Assembly: GCA_045580485.1 (NCBI GenBank)
Contig: JAZNNW010000110.1
Coordinates: 1-9,487 of the forward strand
Origin: Avoscillospira sp045580485
Lineage (GTDB): Bacteria > Bacillota > Clostridia > Oscillospirales > Oscillospiraceae
Direction: 5' to 3'
DNA: 9,487 bases
Shown piece after piece: positions 7,061 to 9,487 of this stretch. The notes under the pieces were generated by a model that worked only from the letters and a program-made list of their open reading frames with translations, searched no databases and was not told the origin of the DNA. The stretch's first letter is position 1. The number at the start of each line of letters is the position of its first letter. A program made the position numbers and the translations under genes.

Positions 7061-7211
7061 GTATGTGGTTCGTTGGTTGTTGTTGGTCGTGTTGGTTTTG
7101 CCGTTGGTTTTTGTTGGTTTTAGGTTTCCACCGAAAAAACACCTATTTTTCTTAAAACCAACGGAATAGGCGCGTGTTGGTCGTGTTGGTCGGTAGTTTT
7201 ATGCTTAAAAA

Positions 7212-7243
7212 TTTGGTTAAGTCGCTGATATTGTGTATCTTTA
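7212..7243 (+). promoter_or_regulatory. Candidate Bacteroides-type promoter for the 7301 operon
   Basis: TTTG at 7212-7215 is a perfect -33 element. TATCTTTA at 7236-7243 matches the -7 consensus TAnnTTTG at all but the last position. The spacer is 20 bases, the same as for the early promoter candidate. Transcription would begin near 7250, directly at the GTTGGT pair (7252-7265), so a protein binding that pair would affect initiation. Confidence 0.5.
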
Positions 7244-7300
7244 ATACTCCTGTTGGTTTGTTGGTCGGTTTGTCGACCGAATAGGCGTTATTTTTCAAAA

Positions 7301-7897
7301 ATGATAAAAAAAGACAGATTTGTGTGTTGGGTGTGGGTTGCTCCTTTTGTCAAACAGTACCTGTTGACAAACTTCAAGGTTGATGATCCTGATTGGCCGG
7401 AGTTAGTGAACATAGCTTCGGACAAGACACTCGATGTATTGTTCCGGACACGCCTTGTCAAACAGAGTCATCGATATGACAAGCGTATCTCGTCCGGTAA
7501 TTACAAATACCGCAATTGCAAAATCGCTATCGAGATATCAAAATCGGATTTCTATCAATATGGCTGGTCACTATCACCAACCGATGAAGCATACTTGTCT
7601 TCAGTTCTCGAAACGAGATGCAGAACCATGTTGATGACATATCTCAGTGTGGCATATATGATAACACCTGTATTGAGTCTATGCATCCGTCAATTTTACG
7701 AGAAATTCCATTTTGACGAATTCTCTTGGCCACCCGATTCCATACGAAGAATCTGGAATCGGGATAAGACAATTGATAAATCCTCTTTAAAAACGAATTT
7801 TAACGAGAAAATTAACGAAATAATTATTGTGCAATTGTTCAAAAATGGGACAATCTCACAGCAAGGTAAAGAAGCGTATGAAAATACTGATATTTGA
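7301..7897 (+). CDS. Protein of unknown family beside the iteron array (possible regulator)
   Basis: A 198-residue protein I cannot assign to a named family. Residues about 1-30 contain an aromatic-rich stretch ('FVCWVWVAPFVKQYLLTNF'). The middle (about 55-95) is basic with beta-like segments, ending 'CKIAIEISKSDFYQYGWS'. Residues about 105-165 look helical: 'CRTMLMTYLSVAYMI', then 'SLCIRQFYEKFHFDEFSWPPDSIRRIWNRD', which resembles the HTH-type ends of some Bacteroidetes phage regulators. The ATG at 7301 was chosen because upstream in-frame starts (from 7253) would place codons within the GTTGGT pair and the promoter's expected start site. It is the first gene after the iterons and the candidate promoter, so a regulator or origin-binding role is an inference from position. 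Its last 20 bases overlap the next gene. Confidence 0.65.
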   Translation: MIKKDRFVCWVWVAPFVKQYLLTNFKVDDPDWPELVNIASDKTLDVLFRTRLVKQSHRYDKRISSGNYKYRNCKIAIEISKSDFYQYGWSLSPTDEAYLSSVLETRCRTMLMTYLSVAYMITPVLSLCIRQFYEKFHFDEFSWPPDSIRRIWNRDKTIDKSSLKTNFNEKINEIIIVQLFKNGTISQQGKEAYENTDI

Positions 7898-8360
7898 CTT
7901 CGACAATCTCCATGGCATAGCTAACATGTATGCTGTACCAGTGGCCTGTGTTACTAAATGTGTCCGCAATCCGATGACTGGTGATGTTATCTTGAATTTG
8001 ACTAATTCGGATGATATCATTGAGATACCGGTATACCAGGGAGACAGCTTTAAAACCGAAGAAGTGCATCAATTGGCTGATGGAGGCGATTGTTGGGATG
8101 TGAAAGTTGCGGGTATTATCCCGAAAAGATGTGTTTTAAATGAAACAGTCATACAAAAATTGGAGCGTGGGGAGTGGATGGTTCTTGCTCAAGATGCCAA
8201 TGGTGTGATTGTCATGTATGGCTCTACCGAAGTTCCGTTGAAGTTTACTCATTCCCGTTCTTCCGGCTCAAGTGGCGAACTGAACGGTTCCGCTTTCATC
8301 TTTTCCGCAAAAGAATCCGCACCTTCTATGGTACTTTCCGAACTGCCTACTTTAATCTAA
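7878..8360 (+). CDS. Putative virion-associated protein (160 aa)
   Basis: A 160-residue protein, start at 7878 ('MKILIFDFDNLHGIANMY'), overlapping the preceding gene by 20 bases; an in-frame ATG at 7845 would add eleven residues. The N-terminal half reads 'IPVYQGDSF' and similar beta-like stretches. The C-terminal half has the pattern 'WMVLAQDANGVIVMYGSTEVPLKF' split by turns, then a Ser/Gly-rich loop (127-133) and a final beta stretch 'GSAFIFSAKESAP'. From memory this resembles small head-tail or tail-associated proteins in Bacteroidetes phages ('D-x-NG ... YGS ... PL-x-F'), but I cannot confirm it. Its place between the unknown 7301 protein and the head protease supports membership of the structural module. 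A strong terminator follows its stop. Confidence 0.6.
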   Translation: MKILIFDFDNLHGIANMYAVPVACVTKCVRNPMTGDVILNLTNSDDIIEIPVYQGDSFKTEEVHQLADGGDCWDVKVAGIIPKRCVLNETVIQKLERGEWMVLAQDANGVIVMYGSTEVPLKFTHSRSSGSSGELNGSAFIFSAKESAPSMVLSELPTLI

Positions 8361-8377
8361 AATAGCTGTTTTTTGCC

Positions 8378-8417
8378 AAAATCCCGTGTTGAGTGTCCTT
8401 CACACGGGATTTTTTTT
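8378..8417 (+). terminator. Strong rho-independent terminator
   Basis: AAAATCCCGTGT (8378-8389) pairs perfectly with ACACGGGATTTT (8402-8413) to form a 12-bp stem with a 12-base loop, continuing into a T-run to 8417. It lies 17 bases after the stop of the 160-residue protein and 35 bases before the head protease ATG, so it ends the short 7301-8360 unit. No convincing promoter is visible between it and 8453; readthrough or an unrecognised (perhaps phage-specific) promoter would be needed for the protease gene. Confidence 0.85.
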
Positions 8418-8452
8418 GTCCCTAAATTCGTAGTGCTTAAAATTTTAACACT

Positions 8453-9487
8453 ATGAATGAAGTAGTTCTTGAGGTCAATGGTATGATTGACTATTATGGT
8501 TGGCAGAGAACCAACATCCGATATTTCCTCAATAAAAACAAAGGGAATGCTGTTCGCTTGAAGGTGAATAGCTTCGGTGGCTCGGTGAATGAAGCCATCG
8601 CTATCTCCAAATTGTTGGAGGATCATGGTAATGTGACAGTAGAATTTATCGGATTCTGTGCTTCTGCAGTGACTTGGATGGCCTTCGGTGCGAAGATTCG
8701 AGAAATGCATGAAGATAGCCTTTGGTTGTGCCACAAATCATCCATCCGTGTGGATATCTATCGCACCATGAACTCAGATCAATTGGCCGATACTATCAAG
8801 AAGCTCGAAAATGAGAAGAAGAATCAGGATGCAATCGACTTGATTATTGCCAAGAAATATGCAGATATGTGTGCTGATAAGGACAAGAGTTTGGCTGATG
8901 TATTCGATTTGATGAAGCAAGAGCGTTGGTTATCGGCTGATGAAGTGAAGGAATGGGGTTTCATTGACAACATTATTCCTGGCATTAACAAGATTACAGA
9001 CGAATACCGCAATCTCTTGATTGAAAACTGCAATGCCCTCAACTTCCCATTGCCGGCAATCATCGACAATACTGATGAACCACTTGCAAATGATGAAGTC
9101 TCCGAAAGTCTGGTGAACCGTATTGTGAACTCCATCAAGGCAATCTTTACACCCATGCCAAAATCAACTGAAGACAATAACCCAATTAATAACTCAACAA
9201 TCATGAACAAAACTTTCGTGATGGTCAATGCCTTGCTCGGTGTAGAAGGTTTGGCCGAAAACAATGGTAAGGTCGAATTGACTATCGACCAGTTGCAGAT
9301 AATCTGTAACGCATTGAAAGAAGCGGATGACAACAAGCAGTCGGTGACTAAAGCCACTGAAGCTTTGGATGCCATCTCGCCGAACATCAAAGGAATCACC
9401 GGTCTTGAAAACAAGATTCAACCTGTAGCAGTGGTCCTCAACATGGTTCCGAAGGGTGTTCCGGCCGGTAACGGTTTGCCGAAGGGG
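8453..9487 (+). CDS. ClpP-type phage head maturation protease with C-terminal extension, partial
   Basis: A serine protease of the ClpP/crotonase fold, a family used by many phages to mature proheads. Residues about 34-52 contain the 'KVNSFGGSVNEA' oxyanion-loop motif. The nucleophile is Ser71 in 'GFCASAVTWMAFG', His94 in 'WLCHKSS' is the likely general base, and Glu157 in 'QERWLSADEVKEWGFID' sits where ClpP has the third triad residue (Asp in bacterial ClpP; Glu is common in phage forms). Ser-to-His spacing of 23 is close to ClpP's 25. The protease domain ends near residue 175. An extension of at least 170 residues follows, and the reading frame is still open at the window edge, so the true length is unknown. 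An in-frame ATG at 9203 (Met251) follows a Ser/Asn/Pro linker and could start a separate scaffold. The ATG at 8453 is the first after the terminator. Confidence 0.85.
   Translation, partial: MNEVVLEVNGMIDYYGWQRTNIRYFLNKNKGNAVRLKVNSFGGSVNEAIAISKLLEDHGNVTVEFIGFCASAVTWMAFGAKIREMHEDSLWLCHKSSIRVDIYRTMNSDQLADTIKKLENEKKNQDAIDLIIAKKYADMCADKDKSLADVFDLMKQERWLSADEVKEWGFIDNIIPGINKITDEYRNLLIENCNALNFPLPAIIDNTDEPLANDEVSESLVNRIVNSIKAIFTPMPKSTEDNNPINNSTIMNKTFVMVNALLGVEGLAENNGKVELTIDQLQIICNALKEADDNKQSVTKATEALDAISPNIKGITGLENKIQPVAVVLNMVPKGVPAGNGLPKG
9203..9487 (+). other. Possible internally started scaffold product within the protease gene, partial
   Basis: The ATG at 9203 is in frame with the protease gene (codon 251) and begins 'MNKTFVMVNALLGVEGLAEN'. 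It follows a low-complexity linker rich in Ser, Asn and Pro and an A/T-rich leader resembling other starts in this window. In lambda the scaffold Nu3 starts inside the protease gene C in the same way. Downstream residues look helical and acidic, as in scaffolds. The end lies outside the window; internal initiation is an inference. Confidence 0.35.

Larger units (their letters stand above)
6974..7268. repeat. Iteron-like GTTGGT/ACCAAC array around an AT-rich core (putative origin or operator array)
   Basis: The gap 6892-7300 has no gene; this is its main content. ACCAAC occurs at 6977, 6985, 6993 and 7157. GTTGGT occurs at 7072, 7082, 7091, 7103, 7113, 7176, 7185, 7252 and 7260. Spacings inside clusters are 8-12 bases, about one helical turn. 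Copies left of an AT-rich core (7009-7060, seven G/C in 52 bases) are all ACCAAC; those to its right are GTTGGT except the one at 7157. Positions 6974-6991 and 7251-7268 are an 18-bp perfect inverted repeat. TGTTGGTCGTGTTGGT is present twice (7081-7096 and 7175-7190), and GAATAGGCG twice (7164-7172 and 7279-7287). Iteron repeats beside an AT-rich melting region are the usual form of theta replication origins, and the primase-helicase operon ends just before. An operator array controlling the rightward promoter at 7212-7243 is the alternative. Confidence 0.6.

Noticed and set aside
6974..7268. A CRISPR array
   Set aside because: The repeat unit is only six bases, occurs in both orientations and has spacings of 8-12 bases, unlike CRISPR repeats and spacers.
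8824..9414. A 196-residue open frame on the minus strand
   Set aside because: It is antisense to the ClpP-type protease frame, which carries conserved catalytic motifs on the plus strand.

Overview
The window reads as the early-to-late junction of a temperate phage, or a prophage integrated in a member of the Bacteroidales (Bacteroides / Parabacteroides / Prevotella type). This host assignment is inferred from four things: the style of the XRE repressor ('NINWLVLGEGDIF'), a LuxR-type HTH protein with a membrane segment and an Arg-rich tail, TTTG / TAnnTTTG-like promoter elements with 20-base spacers, and start codons that follow A/T-rich leaders without strong Shine-Dalgarno sequences.

Layout. 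Bases 1-160 hold no gene I can support; they carry a perfect tandem 11-mer (115-136) next to the end of the repressor gene. A leftward XRE repressor (161-589) with an unusually regular leucine zipper is divergent from a rightward operon that starts at 707. The gap between them carries a dyad (615-641) overlapping a candidate rightward promoter, which is the classic immunity-switch arrangement. The rightward early operon runs almost without gaps: a small Cro-like candidate (707-946), a LuxR/GerE HTH protein with one transmembrane helix (951-1307), a Myb/SANT-plus-XRE-like DNA-binding protein (1310-1714), a giant primase-helicase (1711-5622) and four small uncharacterised proteins (5633-6838). 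It ends at a rho-independent terminator (6862-6891).

The roughly 400-base gap that follows (6892-7300) is the most striking part. It carries thirteen copies of GTTGGT/ACCAAC. Those left of a very AT-rich core are all ACCAAC and those right of it are nearly all GTTGGT. The outer copies form an 18-bp perfect inverted repeat, and a 16-bp perfect direct repeat lies inside. The inference is a phage replication origin with iterons, an operator array for the next operon, or both. A candidate promoter at 7212-7243 reads out of its right edge.

To the right lie a protein of unknown family (7301-7897), a probable virion-associated protein (7878-8360), a strong terminator (8378-8417) and a ClpP-type head maturation protease (8453 to beyond the window end). 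The protease carries a C-terminal extension that may include an internally started scaffold. No integrase, terminase or portal gene lies in the window; the absence of terminase and portal immediately before the protease is notable.

As a system: the repressor and small HTH proteins decide expression, the primase-helicase replicates the genome (possibly from the adjacent iteron region), and the genes right of the iterons begin the virion assembly module.
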